Below the pieces are notes generated by a model that was not told the origin of the DNA, searched no databases, and saw only the letters and a program-made list of their open reading frames with translations. Positions 27,653 through 36,504 of a stretch of DNA of 64,000 bases are shown here, piece after piece. The position numbers and the translations under genes were made by a program. Within the stretch, counting starts at the first letter, position 1. The number at the start of each line of letters is the position of its first letter. The DNA comes from Oceanobacillus profundus (GTDB lineage: Bacteria; Bacillota; Bacilli; Bacillales; Amphibacillaceae): assembly GCF_003515705.1 (NCBI RefSeq), contig NZ_QWEH01000004.1:1-64000 (forward strand), read 5' to 3'.

Positions 27653-27970
27653 ATGAAACAGTTAGAAACAGTTGAGCAATTTAATGATTTAAAAGATAAT
27701 GAACGTGTTATTTTTATATTTTCCGCTGGCTGGTGCCCAGATTGTCGTGTTATTGAGCCGATATTACCTGAAATTGAACAAGCCTATTCACAGTATCAAT
27801 TTGTCGAAGTAAATCGAGATAATTTTATTGAACTTTGTCAGGACTACGATATATACGGCATTCCAAGCTTCTTAGCTTTCGTAAACGGCAAGGAAGCTGG
27901 TCGCTTTGTTAGTAAGGACCGGAAAACAAAAGAAGAGATTGAGCAATTTATTAACGGACTATCAGTATAA
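27653..27970 (+). CDS. ytpP: Thioredoxin-like protein YtpP
   Basis: 105 residues, thioredoxin fold with redox motif 'WCPDC' (Cys28, Cys31) and cis-Pro in 'YGIPSFLAF' (about 72-80). Probably a cytosolic disulfide/bacilliredoxin-type reductase; the exact partner is unknown. AAAGGGAG upstream of the ATG. First gene of the ytpP-ytpQ-ytpR run, as in B. subtilis, where ytpP directly follows ytoP; here the siderophore region intervenes. Confidence 0.9.
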   Translation: MKQLETVEQFNDLKDNERVIFIFSAGWCPDCRVIEPILPEIEQAYSQYQFVEVNRDNFIELCQDYDIYGIPSFLAFVNGKEAGRFVSKDRKTKEEIEQFINGLSV

Positions 27971-27999
27971 GCTCAGGTGGTACAGGAGGTGACGATTGC

Positions 28000-28806
28000 A
28001 TGAAAATGACGAGCTTTAAAATGAAAAAAGTATTGGAAGAACGTTTTGCGAATGAATATTTTAAGACTTCGTTTAATCGTGATAAAGATACATTCAGAGT
28101 AGAATGGAAGGAATCGAACCAAGGAATTACAATTACATTACCAAATGTAATCGTAAAATACAATCAGCGTGGAGAAGTGGCTATTGATGAGCTGGAGGAG
28201 CATGTGAGAGAGGCGCTCCGAATTATGAATGAGGAGCATCAGCTTGCGGGAATGGAGAAACATATATACCCTGTTATGCGTTCACCGTCCTTTCCAACGG
28301 AAACCAAAGCCGGTACAAAGCTTGTCTATAAGGATCATACAGCAGAAACGCGTGTTTTCTATGCGCTAGATTTAGGTAAATCCTATCGGCTGATAGATGA
28401 AAAGCTTCTTGAACAAGAAGGTTGGACTGCTTCACGCATTGATGAAATAGCAACATTTAATGTACGTTCCTTGAGTCTTGATTATAAGCACGACCAAGTA
28501 GCTGATAATGATTTTTATTTTGTTGCAACACAGGATGGCTATGATGCAAGCAGAATATTAAATGAAGCTTTCTTAGAAGAGATGAAGGCGAATGCCAAAG
28601 GTGATTTAACTGTAGCCGTTCCCCACCAAGATGTGTTAATCATAGCTGACATTCAAAATAAAATGGGGTATGATATTTTAGCGCAGATGACAATGAAGTT
28701 CTTCGCGGAAGGACGTATACCAATTACCTCTCTTCCATTTATTTATGAAAATAAGAAGTTAGAACCAATCTTTATACTTGCAAAAAATAGACCTGAAAAA
28801 AGCTAG
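28000..28806 (+). CDS. ytpQ: DUF1444 protein YtpQ
   Basis: 268 residues of the DUF1444/YtpQ family, cytosolic, function unknown. The family signatures 'VYPVMRSPSFPT' (about 87-98), 'FYALDLGKSYRLID' (about 117-130) and 'FYFVATQDGYDASRIL' (about 170-185) are present. AGGAGGTG lies 8 nt before the ATG. It is 29 bp after ytpP and 14 bp before ytpR, so the three form one operon. Confidence 0.9.
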   Translation: MKMTSFKMKKVLEERFANEYFKTSFNRDKDTFRVEWKESNQGITITLPNVIVKYNQRGEVAIDELEEHVREALRIMNEEHQLAGMEKHIYPVMRSPSFPTETKAGTKLVYKDHTAETRVFYALDLGKSYRLIDEKLLEQEGWTASRIDEIATFNVRSLSLDYKHDQVADNDFYFVATQDGYDASRILNEAFLEEMKANAKGDLTVAVPHQDVLIIADIQNKMGYDILAQMTMKFFAEGRIPITSLPFIYENKKLEPIFILAKNRPEKS

Positions 28807-28820
28807 AAAGGATGAATGTA

Positions 28821-29426
28821 ATGGATGTTTTTTACAATCCAGATGGTATTGGTGACGTGTTACTGATTCCAATCAAGGATGGAGACCGTTATGAAATCGA
28901 ACACGAAAGATTCGGTCCAATTACAAAAATCACTTCAAAAAAAGGTGAGGTGCTTGGCTACAATATATTTGAAGCTTCGAAGCATTTTGATTTAGCAGAA
29001 AAGGGAAAGATAAAGTTGACGGAATCCTTCTTACAAGAGATTAAGCAATTATTCGCGGTAAATCAACTTAGTGATCAGCTTGATTTTGACTTGAGTCCAA
29101 AATTTGTAGTTGGCTATGTAACAAGTAAGGATAGCCATGAAAATGCCGATAAATTGAGTGTTTGCCAAGTTGACGTGGGTACCGAAACATTACAAATTGT
29201 ATGTGGAGCACCGAATGTGGATGCAGGTCAAAAAGTAGTCGTGGCTAAAGTTGGCGCAACAATGCCAAGTGGTTTGAAAATCAAACCTTCTGAATTACGA
29301 GGAGTACCATCAAATGGTATGATTTGTTCACAAAAAGAATTAGGGCTCCCGAATGCGCCAGCGGAAAAAGGAATTTATGTATTGGATGATTCTTATTCAG
29401 TAGGAGAAGAATTTATCACGCATTAA
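28821..29426 (+). CDS. ytpR: tRNA-binding-domain protein YtpR
   Basis: 201 residues. An N-terminal DUF4479 part (about 1-80) precedes an EMAP-II/CsaA-type OB-fold tRNA-binding domain (about 90-198), as in the N-terminus of PheT: 'VGYVTSKDSHENADKLSVCQVDVG', 'IVCGAPNVDAGQKVVVAKVG', 'SNGMICSQKELGL'. It is a free-standing RNA-binding protein of unknown job. ATG 28821 has AGAAAGG 9 nt before it; the ATG at 28812 would leave no spacing. Confidence 0.92.
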   Translation: MDVFYNPDGIGDVLLIPIKDGDRYEIEHERFGPITKITSKKGEVLGYNIFEASKHFDLAEKGKIKLTESFLQEIKQLFAVNQLSDQLDFDLSPKFVVGYVTSKDSHENADKLSVCQVDVGTETLQIVCGAPNVDAGQKVVVAKVGATMPSGLKIKPSELRGVPSNGMICSQKELGLPNAPAEKGIYVLDDSYSVGEEFITH

Positions 29427-29468
29427 CGGGCTGGTCGACTTAGATCGCGACGTCCTGTGCGTTGTGAT

Positions 29469-29607
29469 ACCCACCCTCTTTGCGTAAGAAATACAAAAAT
29501 GTGAAGGTGGGAGGGAGATAAATATCCCGTAACTCCAGATTCTGTTCAACTAACATTCAGTAAGGGAGGAAAAGAACCTCCTTTACTGAATGAAGTTTTA
29601 CTTTATC
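29469..29607. repeat. Structured repeat element, copy A
   Basis: Shares with copy B (32303-32455) the ordered blocks CACC...GTAAG, CAAAAAnGTGAAnGTnGGG, ATCCCGTAA, GATTCTnTTCAA, CATTnAG and AATGAAnTTTnACTTTAT. A 16-bp hairpin (29554-29592; CATTCAGTAAGGGAGG against its complement with one G-T pair) is its centre. No open frame is shared. Just left (29434-29466) is a GATCGCGACGTCCTGT-type stretch. Either strand could be transcribed. Confidence 0.75.
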
Positions 29608-29624
29608 GTTTAAATAAGGCAAAA

Positions 29625-29661
29625 GGACAACCTTTCACATGAGTGCGAGGTTGTTTTTTTC
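29625..29661 (+). terminator. Terminator of the ytpPQR operon
   Basis: ACAACCT/AGGTTGT stem with a 14-nt loop and eight Ts. Positions 29662-29915 hold no gene; the sftA promoter should be there, with TAGAAT near 29813 as a possible -10. Confidence 0.7.
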
Positions 29662-29915
29662 GTTTACCTGCCTACTTTTAATTAAGTTTTTTCATCTTCA
29701 TCAAGTTACATAGATAATCGACATTGCTTGAGACCCAGAGAAGATGATGGTAAACCAGGTAATTCAACTTATGTTTTCTTACATACGTTTCAAAAAAACC
29801 TAAAAACTGCTAGAATAGAAAATGATTAACTATAATGTTATACCATTATTGTATGGGGATAGGCAGGAAAGGTTTCTATTTTCCTGTCCGCTAAAGAAAA
29901 GAAAGAGTGATAGAT

Positions 29916-32279
29916 ATGTTTGAACAATGGAAGAAAAAATTAAAAAATATATTTACAGAAGAAGTAGAAGTGGAAGTTGAAGAAATTGTGGAGATTAAGG
30001 CAAACCCTAGCCTTCATAATAAAGAAAATAAACAAGTTGAAGCGAGAATGATGTATCAGTATCCTGAGAAAAATTCATTTCGTTTTCCTGTTATACCTGA
30101 TGTGCCAACAAAAAAAACGGTAAACCGGCCAGCTGAAAGTAAAGTTGATTATGAAACGTCTGCGCCCACATTTAAAAAGGAGAAGAAGCGGGAAGAAAGA
30201 AAGTTTGAAGAACCGATAAGACATGACAGGAAAGTATACAAAAAGAATCCTGACATTCCATTCGAGCCGACAGACGTACCATCGCCAATTTATGGCTATC
30301 AAAAGAGGCAGAAAGAGAAGGAAATAGAAAATGTTCCTGCATATAAACGGAAGGATCAAATACAGGAAGAAAAACGTAATGAAGAACAGATTCCTATCTT
30401 CTCAAAGATAGAGGAACGCAAACAAAAATCTGCGTCGCCAATAGAAGTGCAAAACAAGGCAGTTGAAAGTATTACAAAGGAATCTTCTCTTAATAAAGAA
30501 GAGACAAGCCCTGTAATCGAGGCAGAGAAAGAGGCTGCAGCTACAGAAGCTCCTCTAGAAAATGTAATAAAAACAGAAGATACGAGTTCCGAAGTGCAGG
30601 AAAGAAATCGAAAAGAAAAAATTAATCCGATTAGCACACAACAGAATCAGCGAGTATCGGAAAGAAGAAGTGAAAGAAAGTCGGAACCATTTAATGTTAT
30701 CATGACACCTCGTGATAAAAAACGACTTTATGACCGAAAACGTAATGAAGTATGGAAGCAACAGGCAGCGACAATAGAAAAGATGGAAACAAAGGAAACG
30801 CAGCAGGAAGAACCTGTAACTCAACAAGGAGCAGTGGAGCAGGAAGTTATTGATATCGTACAGCAACAAGAGCTTGTACGGGAAGTCCCTGTTCACTTAC
30901 TCAATGATCCGGTAGAAAAAAACAATGACGACAAGCTTTGGGTAACAGAACAACAACAGTTGCTAGAACAAACGCTAAAATATTTTAATGTACGTGCACG
31001 TGTCGTAAAAGCGACACAAGGACCATCTGTAACAAGATTTGAAGTTCATCCAGAGTTAGGCGTTAAGGTAAGCAAGATTAAAAATCTTTCCGATGATTTG
31101 AAATTGAACATGTCTGCAAGAGATATCCGTATCGAAGCCCCGATTCCGGGGAAAAATACAGTTGGAATTGAGGTGCCAAATCTGAAAGCAGAGATGGTAG
31201 GCTTGCAAGGTATTTTTGAAACGGAAGAATTTAAAGAAAGTAAATCACCGCTTAGCATTGCACTCGGCTTAACGATTGAAGGAAATCCAAAGATCACAAA
31301 TATCCAAAAGATGCCACATGGTTTGATTGCAGGTGCAACAGGTTCCGGGAAGAGTGTTTGTATTAACACGATTTTAATTAGTCTCATCTACAAAGCAAAT
31401 CATGAGGATGTTAAATTTTTGCTCATTGACCCGAAAATGGTCGAGCTAGCACCTTACAATGGCATTCCACATCTAGTTGCACCAGTTATAACAGATGTGA
31501 AAGCTGCAACACAAAGTTTGAAGTGGGCAGTGAATGAAATGGAAGACCGTTACGAGAAATTCGTTCAGGAAGGTGTGCGAGACATTGAACGCTACAACCA
31601 GAAGGTAATCAAACAAGGTCGTAGCAGTGTAAAAATGCCGTTCATCGTAATTGTTATTGATGAGCTTGCTGACTTAATGATGATGTCACCGCAGGATGTG
31701 GAGGATTCAATTAGCCGAATCGCCCAAAAAGCGAGAGCATGCGGGATACATTTATTATTGGCCACACAGCGTCCATCTGTTGATGTTATTACAGGACTAA
31801 TTAAAGCAAATATCCCAACACGGATTGCATTTAGTGTATCGTCCCAAATTGACTCGCGGACTATTATTGATTCTAGCGGGGCGGAAAAGCTTCTTGGAAG
31901 GGGCGACATGTTATTTGTAGAGAATGGTGCTGGTCAAAGTGTCCGTCTACAAGGTCCGTATGTCTCCGACGAGGAAATCGAACGGGTAACAAGTTATGCT
32001 AGAAGCTTAGCTGAGCCGAACTATCTATTTGAACAGGAACAATTGCTGGAGCAAATTACCGTAGATGAGGATGCGGATGAATTAATGGATGAAGCAATTC
32101 AATTTGTTATGAATCACCAAAGTGCAAGCACATCGCTCTTGCAGCGTCATTTTAAAATTGGCTACAACCGGGCAGCACGCTTGATTGATGCACTAGAGGA
32201 ACGAGGTATTATTTCTGGACAAAATGGAAGTAAACCGAGAGAAGTATTAATTAGTCCATCCCAACTAGATGAAATGTAA
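29916..32279 (+). CDS. sftA: SftA cytosolic FtsK-family DNA translocase
   Basis: 787 residues. No membrane helix; the first ~320 residues are charged and repetitive (K/E/Q-rich) and replace the membrane domain of SpoIIIE. Then FtsK beta/RecA motor: Walker A 'GATGSGKSV' near 472, Walker B 'FIVIVIDELADLMM' near 577, and C-terminal gamma winged helix ('LLQRHFKIGYNRAARLIDALEERG', about 740-763) that reads polar chromosome motifs. It clears chromosome from the closing septum. Start ATG 29916 has AAAGAGTG before it; the GTG at 29907 falls in this site. Structured repeats flank the gene on both sides. Confidence 0.95.
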   Translation: MFEQWKKKLKNIFTEEVEVEVEEIVEIKANPSLHNKENKQVEARMMYQYPEKNSFRFPVIPDVPTKKTVNRPAESKVDYETSAPTFKKEKKREERKFEEPIRHDRKVYKKNPDIPFEPTDVPSPIYGYQKRQKEKEIENVPAYKRKDQIQEEKRNEEQIPIFSKIEERKQKSASPIEVQNKAVESITKESSLNKEETSPVIEAEKEAAATEAPLENVIKTEDTSSEVQERNRKEKINPISTQQNQRVSERRSERKSEPFNVIMTPRDKKRLYDRKRNEVWKQQAATIEKMETKETQQEEPVTQQGAVEQEVIDIVQQQELVREVPVHLLNDPVEKNNDDKLWVTEQQQLLEQTLKYFNVRARVVKATQGPSVTRFEVHPELGVKVSKIKNLSDDLKLNMSARDIRIEAPIPGKNTVGIEVPNLKAEMVGLQGIFETEEFKESKSPLSIALGLTIEGNPKITNIQKMPHGLIAGATGSGKSVCINTILISLIYKANHEDVKFLLIDPKMVELAPYNGIPHLVAPVITDVKAATQSLKWAVNEMEDRYEKFVQEGVRDIERYNQKVIKQGRSSVKMPFIVIVIDELADLMMMSPQDVEDSISRIAQKARACGIHLLLATQRPSVDVITGLIKANIPTRIAFSVSSQIDSRTIIDSSGAEKLLGRGDMLFVENGAGQSVRLQGPYVSDEEIERVTSYARSLAEPNYLFEQEQLLEQITVDEDADELMDEAIQFVMNHQSASTSLLQRHFKIGYNRAARLIDALEERGIISGQNGSKPREVLISPSQLDEM

Positions 32280-32302
32280 TTTACCATGCATTTGCGAGCT
32301 TA

Positions 32303-32455
32303 ACACCTCCACCTGTAAGTGTGAGAAAAGCAAAAACGTGAAAGTAGGGTTAACATCCCGTAAATTCCTGATTCTATTCAAAGGCCTGCGGGTCTCCCTT
32401 GTGGTGCTACCATTTAGCGGGGAAAGGACCCCCACAAAATGAAATTTCACTTTAT
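32303..32455. repeat. Structured repeat element, copy B
   Basis: Aligns block by block with copy A at 29469-29607, with an insertion of about 20 nt in the middle (GGCCTGCGGGTCTCCC...). The central hairpin is kept in place (GCGGGG/CCCCC inside CATTT...AAATG) though its bases differ, which suggests a conserved shape. Confidence 0.75.
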
Positions 32456-32520
32456 TTGTCTAGTTGGGGAATTTTCTATATGATAAAAGAACGAATTGTT
32501 ACTGATAAGGAGAGCCTATT

Positions 32521-33636
32521 ATGAAAGAAATTGAACAAAAGCTAGAAGGTAAAATTAAACGATTAACGAACAGAACCTTTAAATTTGACGAAAGAATCCG
32601 TGAGGGATGGTTTTCAGCCGTTTATTTTCTTAAAACGAAAAAAATTGCAGAGGAAAAATTAGCAAATAATTATGTAACGATGCAATTTTTTCAAAAGGAG
32701 CATGCTGTATTATGTGGAACTGATGAGGTAATTGCATTGTTACATACATTTGCAGACCGTCCAGAAACGCTGAAAATCCACTCGCTAAAAGATGGAGATA
32801 GAATCAGTCCGTACGAAACAGTTCTCACAATTTCTGGGTCTTATCAGCAATTTGGCTTTTTAGAAGGAATTATTGATGGAATCCTTGCAAGAAGAACATC
32901 TGTCGCGACAAATGTATACAATGTGGTAAAAGCTGCACGAACCTCCGGGGAGCAAAAACCAGTTGTTTTTATGGGAGATCGTGATGACCACTACACGACT
33001 CAGGCAGGGGACGGATATGCTGCATTTATCGGTGGGTCCACTGCACAAGCTACGCACGCCATGAATGAATGGTGGGGTAAAGAAGGAATGGGAACAATGC
33101 CGCATGCATTGATTCAAATGTTCCGTGGAGATACCGTAGCAGCTGCTAAAGCCTATCATGAACTATTTCCTGAAGATGATTTGGCTGCGCTTGTTGATTA
33201 CAATAACGATGTGATAACAGATTCATTAAAGGTTGCCAGAGAATTTGGAGATGCTCTTAAATCCGTTCGTCTCGATACATCCCGTACATTAGTGGATAAG
33301 TACTTTTTAAGAAACCATCATTTAATGGGAACTTTTGATCCAAGAGGTGTGAATCCCGAATTACTTTTTGCATTAAGAGAAGCATTGGATGATGACGGCT
33401 TCCAGCATGTTAAAATAATGGTTACTGGCGGATTCACAGAAGAACGGATTACCGAATTTGAAAAAGCTGGAGTACCTGTAGATATGTATGGTGTTGGAAG
33501 AAGTTTACTACGCTTAAATGTTGGGTTTACAGGAGATTTAGTACTGCTTAATGGAAGTCCGGAAGCGAAAGAAGGACGCAGATATAGACCAAATCCACGA
33601 TTGGAAAAGGTTGACTATAACGCTCCAAACGCATGA
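32521..33636 (+). CDS. Nicotinate phosphoribosyltransferase family protein
   Basis: 371 residues, a type-II phosphoribosyltransferase barrel like nicotinate/quinolinate enzymes. Seen: N-terminal 'TNRTFKFDERIREGWFSAVYF' that includes the substrate Tyr, 'GFLEGIIDGILARRTSVATN' (about 118-137), 'FMGDRDDHY' (about 154), 'SVRLDTSR' (about 246) and 'VTGGFTEERI' (about 301). It is shorter than standard PncB and matches the subgroup found in firmicutes and archaea. It probably makes nicotinate mononucleotide for NAD salvage. GGAGAG precedes the ATG. It interrupts the usual sftA-murC neighbourhood. Confidence 0.85.
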   Translation: MKEIEQKLEGKIKRLTNRTFKFDERIREGWFSAVYFLKTKKIAEEKLANNYVTMQFFQKEHAVLCGTDEVIALLHTFADRPETLKIHSLKDGDRISPYETVLTISGSYQQFGFLEGIIDGILARRTSVATNVYNVVKAARTSGEQKPVVFMGDRDDHYTTQAGDGYAAFIGGSTAQATHAMNEWWGKEGMGTMPHALIQMFRGDTVAAAKAYHELFPEDDLAALVDYNNDVITDSLKVAREFGDALKSVRLDTSRTLVDKYFLRNHHLMGTFDPRGVNPELLFALREALDDDGFQHVKIMVTGGFTEERITEFEKAGVPVDMYGVGRSLLRLNVGFTGDLVLLNGSPEAKEGRRYRPNPRLEKVDYNAPNA

Positions 33637-33670
33637 TACAGCCGTGCTTTCGAAAATAAGAGAAAAGTAT

Positions 33671-33698
33671 TTGAATCTATATCAATTTTTGCTATAAT
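33671..33698 (+). promoter_or_regulatory. Sigma-A promoter of murC
   Basis: TTGAAT, 16-bp spacer, TATAAT, 75 bp before the murC start. Confidence 0.6.
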
Positions 33699-33772
33699 GA
33701 ATCGGTGTGAATATCCTTTCATACAATTATTTGCAGATGTAACGTTTGTATGAACAAGTTGGAGGTTCGTTT

Positions 33773-35083
33773 ATGACAACTTACCATTTTATTGGTATTA
33801 AAGGGACAGGAATGAGTGCTCTTGCGCAGATCCTTCATGATTCGGGTGAAAAGGTGCAAGGGTCTGATTATGAGAAAAAATTTTTTACGCAGGAAGCACT
33901 TGAAGAAAAGCAGATTCCAATTCTTGCTTTTTCTGAAAGTAATATTAAAAAAGAGTTTACCGTTATTGCCGGAAATGCATTTTCAGATGAGCATATAGAA
34001 ATTCAGGAAGCGAAAAGATTAGGCTGTACATTTTACAGATATCATGAATTCCTTGGCGAATGGTTGAAGCAGTATACAAGCATTGCCGTCACAGGTGCAC
34101 ATGGGAAAACATCAACAACGGGGTTATTAGCCCATGTGTTAGATGAAACATTCCCTATTTCTTATTTAATAGGTGATGGTACAGGCAACGGTCATGTTGA
34201 CAGCCAGTATTTTGTTTTTGAAGCTTGTGAGTACCGTCGTCATTTCTTAAGCTATGAGCCTGATTATGCGATTATGACAAATATTGATTTTGACCATCCA
34301 GATTACTTTACGAGTCTTGATGACGTAGTCGATGCGTTTCAATCCATGGCAGACCGAGTAAAAAAATGTATTATTGCATGTGGTGATGATGAAGAACTGC
34401 AAAAGATTCATACGAAGGTTCCGGTAATTTATTATGGGTTTGCTGCAACAAATGACTTCCAAGCTCAGAATGTGCAGGAAACAGAAAATGGAACGCAGTT
34501 TGACGTGTTTGTAAGAAATACGTACTATGAAACGTTTACGATTCCGATGTATGGAAATCATCATATTCTAAATGCGCTATCTGTCATTGCGATTTGCCAT
34601 TATGAAGGTATTCAAGCAGCAGATATTAAAAATCTATCTACATTTAAAGGGGTTAAGCGCCGCTTTAGTGAAAAAGAAATTGCTGGTCAAGTAATTATTG
34701 ATGATTACGCACATCATCCAAGGGAAATTACGGCTACAATTGAGTCTGCGAGAAAGAAATACCCGAATAAGCAAATTGCAGCTGTTTTTCAACCACATAC
34801 ATTTACAAGAACAAAAACATTCCTGCAAGAGTTTGCTGATAGCCTAAATGAAGCAGATCACGTTTATTTATGTGATATCTTCGGCTCTGCTCGAGAAGAA
34901 TCGGGTCAGCTGTCAATTAATGACTTACAGCAATTAATTTCAGGAAGTGAAATCCTCGAATTAAATCAAACAGAAGTGTTACAGCAGTTTAAAGACAGTG
35001 TTCTAATTTTCATGGGTGCTGGAGATATTCAAAAATTCCAAAAGGCGTATGAAGAAACGCTAAAAAACTCAATAAAAAACTAA
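33773..35083 (+). CDS. murC: UDP-N-acetylmuramate-L-alanine ligase
   Basis: 436 residues. Adds L-Ala to UDP-MurNAc, the first step of peptidoglycan stem peptide synthesis, with ATP, in the cytoplasm. Seen: UDP-binding '[17 protein letters not shown]' at the N-terminus, ATP loop '[12 protein letters not shown]' (about 104-115), '[10 protein letters not shown]' (about 149-158) and '[10 protein letters not shown]' (about 309-318). GGAGG lies 7 nt before ATG 33773; an ATG at 33746-frame upstream lacks a site. The order sftA-(x)-murC-ytxG is as in B. subtilis. Confidence 0.95.
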   Translation: MTTYHFIGIKGTGMSALAQILHDSGEKVQGSDYEKKFFTQEALEEKQIPILAFSESNIKKEFTVIAGNAFSDEHIEIQEAKRLGCTFYRYHEFLGEWLKQYTSIAVTGAHGKTSTTGLLAHVLDETFPISYLIGDGTGNGHVDSQYFVFEACEYRRHFLSYEPDYAIMTNIDFDHPDYFTSLDDVVDAFQSMADRVKKCIIACGDDEELQKIHTKVPVIYYGFAATNDFQAQNVQETENGTQFDVFVRNTYYETFTIPMYGNHHILNALSVIAICHYEGIQAADIKNLSTFKGVKRRFSEKEIAGQVIIDDYAHHPREITATIESARKKYPNKQIAAVFQPHTFTRTKTFLQEFADSLNEADHVYLCDIFGSAREESGQLSINDLQQLISGSEILELNQTEVLQQFKDSVLIFMGAGDIQKFQKAYEETLKNSIKN

Positions 35084-35088
35084 TGCCG

Positions 35089-35126
35089 TAAACCATCAAT
35101 TCTAGTAATTGGTGGTTTATTTTTTA
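35089..35126 (+). terminator. Terminator of murC
   Basis: TAAACCATCAATT/AATTGGTGGTTTA stem, small loop, six Ts. Positions 35127-35412 hold no gene. Confidence 0.85.
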
Positions 35127-35412
35127 CTTGTAATAAAATCAAAGTATTTTAATTAGACCACGTTTATACGGTTGAGATAAAATGATAGAAATTTGCTGTT
35201 TATGTTTACGGAATAAATTATATGGGAAAATAAGCTATACAAGTAAGATATATTTTTCATATGAGTAGGCAGGAATTCTATCATATTTGTCGAAATTGTT
35301 AAAGGAAAGGGTTATACTATAAGGGCAAAGGAATGAAGTGGCAAGCCGCTATGGAATAGAAGGTTTTGTGCTTTATTGTACTTATTCAGCGCGTTTCTTC
35401 GCTCATACATAG

Positions 35413-35437
35413 GTTTACCCTTTATAATTTGGGGTAT
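35413..35437 (+). promoter_or_regulatory. Sigma-B-type promoter of ytxGH
   Basis: GTTTAC, 13-bp spacer, GGGTAT fits the general-stress sigma-B consensus (GTTTAA-N12-15-GGGTAT). B. subtilis ytxGHJ is a known sigma-B operon. Confidence 0.7.
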
Positions 35438-35532
35438 TATTTTAAAAAGTGTATGATTGTATTAATAAAGAAATGCTCTTATTAGAACCAACACAATAGC
35501 AATACTACACGAAAAAGGAGCTGATTTTAGAA

Positions 35533-35940
35533 ATGGAAGTTATATTATATATTGCCGCACTTCTTGCAGTTATCGCATTTATCGTGCTGGTAGTATATGT
35601 AGTTATTACATTAAAAGCAACAAAAGAAACGCTAAACAACGTATCAAATACAATGCAAGGACTAGAAAAACAAATACAAGGTGTTACAACGGAAACAACG
35701 CAGCTTTTGAATAAAACTAATCGTTTAGCTGACGATATCAATCATAAATCTGCAAAGTTAGATGGTCTATTTGAAGGTGCTAGTGGTATTGGTGATACAG
35801 TCAAAGATTTCAACCAAACATTGCGACAACTTTCCAATACAGTTTCCCGATATTCTAAAGAAGATCAGGAAAAGGCTGCACAAGCAGTGAAATGGGGAGC
35901 TTCCATATTGGAATATTGGAATAAAAGAAAAAGAAAATAA
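35533..35940 (+). CDS. ytxG: YtxG-like general stress protein (DUF948)
   Basis: 135 residues: one N-terminal membrane helix (about 2-24) and a long coiled coil facing the cytoplasm or wall, as in DUF948 proteins, ending in a basic 'NKRKRK' tail. Function unknown; expression expected under sigma-B from the promoter at 35413. AAAAAGGAG lies upstream. ytxH follows 21 bp later. Confidence 0.9.
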   Translation: MEVILYIAALLAVIAFIVLVVYVVITLKATKETLNNVSNTMQGLEKQIQGVTTETTQLLNKTNRLADDINHKSAKLDGLFEGASGIGDTVKDFNQTLRQLSNTVSRYSKEDQEKAAQAVKWGASILEYWNKRKRK

Positions 35941-35961
35941 TTAACTCTAGGAGGAATAAGG

Positions 35962-36453
35962 ATGCCAGAAAACAATATTAATACAAAAGATTTTATTATC
36001 GGATCATTAGTAGGGGCAATTATTGGTGGATCAACAGCATTGCTGTTTGCCCCAAAATCAGGAAGAGAGTTAAGAAGTGATATTAACCAAGGTGCAACAC
36101 AAGTTAAGGATCGTGCCAGCGGATTCAAGGATGCAGCCCAAGAAAAAGGAATGGAATTGAAAGATAAAGCATTCGCTACAAGTGCTGACCTGACTAAGAA
36201 AGCTGTTGATACGACATCACAACTTACTAAAAATGTTGCACAAAAGTCTCAGGAATTAAGAGAGAATGTTGCTCAAAAATCACAAGAATTAAAAGAAAAT
36301 GCTTCTCAAAAAGCGAATGAAGTGAAAAAAGATGCTGCAGAAAAGGCTGAGGAAGTAAAAGCAGATGCCGAGCAGAAGGCAGAAGAAGTAAAGGCAGATG
36401 CATCGAGCAAAAAAGAAGAGGTTAAAAAAACTGCAAAAGCAGCAACAAAATAA
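35962..36453 (+). CDS. ytxH: YtxH-like stress protein with LEA-like repeats
   Basis: 163 residues. N-terminal YtxH domain: 'DFIIGSLVGAIIGGSTALLFAPKSGRELR' (about 10-38), a membrane hairpin followed by the family's 'APKSGRELR'. Residues 45-163 are imperfect 7-to-11-residue repeats rich in Ala/Lys/Glu ('AQKSQELRENV', 'AEKAEEVKADA'), forming a long amphipathic helix as in plant LEA-type proteins. The repeats make it longer than usual. AGGAGG precedes the ATG. B. subtilis has ytxJ next; here it is missing. Confidence 0.9.
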   Translation: MPENNINTKDFIIGSLVGAIIGGSTALLFAPKSGRELRSDINQGATQVKDRASGFKDAAQEKGMELKDKAFATSADLTKKAVDTTSQLTKNVAQKSQELRENVAQKSQELKENASQKANEVKKDAAEKAEEVKADAEQKAEEVKADASSKKEEVKKTAKAATK

Positions 36454-36456
36454 GAT

Positions 36457-36492
36457 AAAAAGGCTGTCACAAAAAAGTGACAGCCTTTTTAA
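36457..36492. terminator. Convergent terminator ytxH / FtsA-like gene
   Basis: AAAAAGGCTGTCAC/GTGACAGCCTTTTT, a perfect 14-bp stem with 6-nt loop; usable in both directions. Confidence 0.92.
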
Positions 36493-36504
36493 AACCTTTT
36501 TTAT

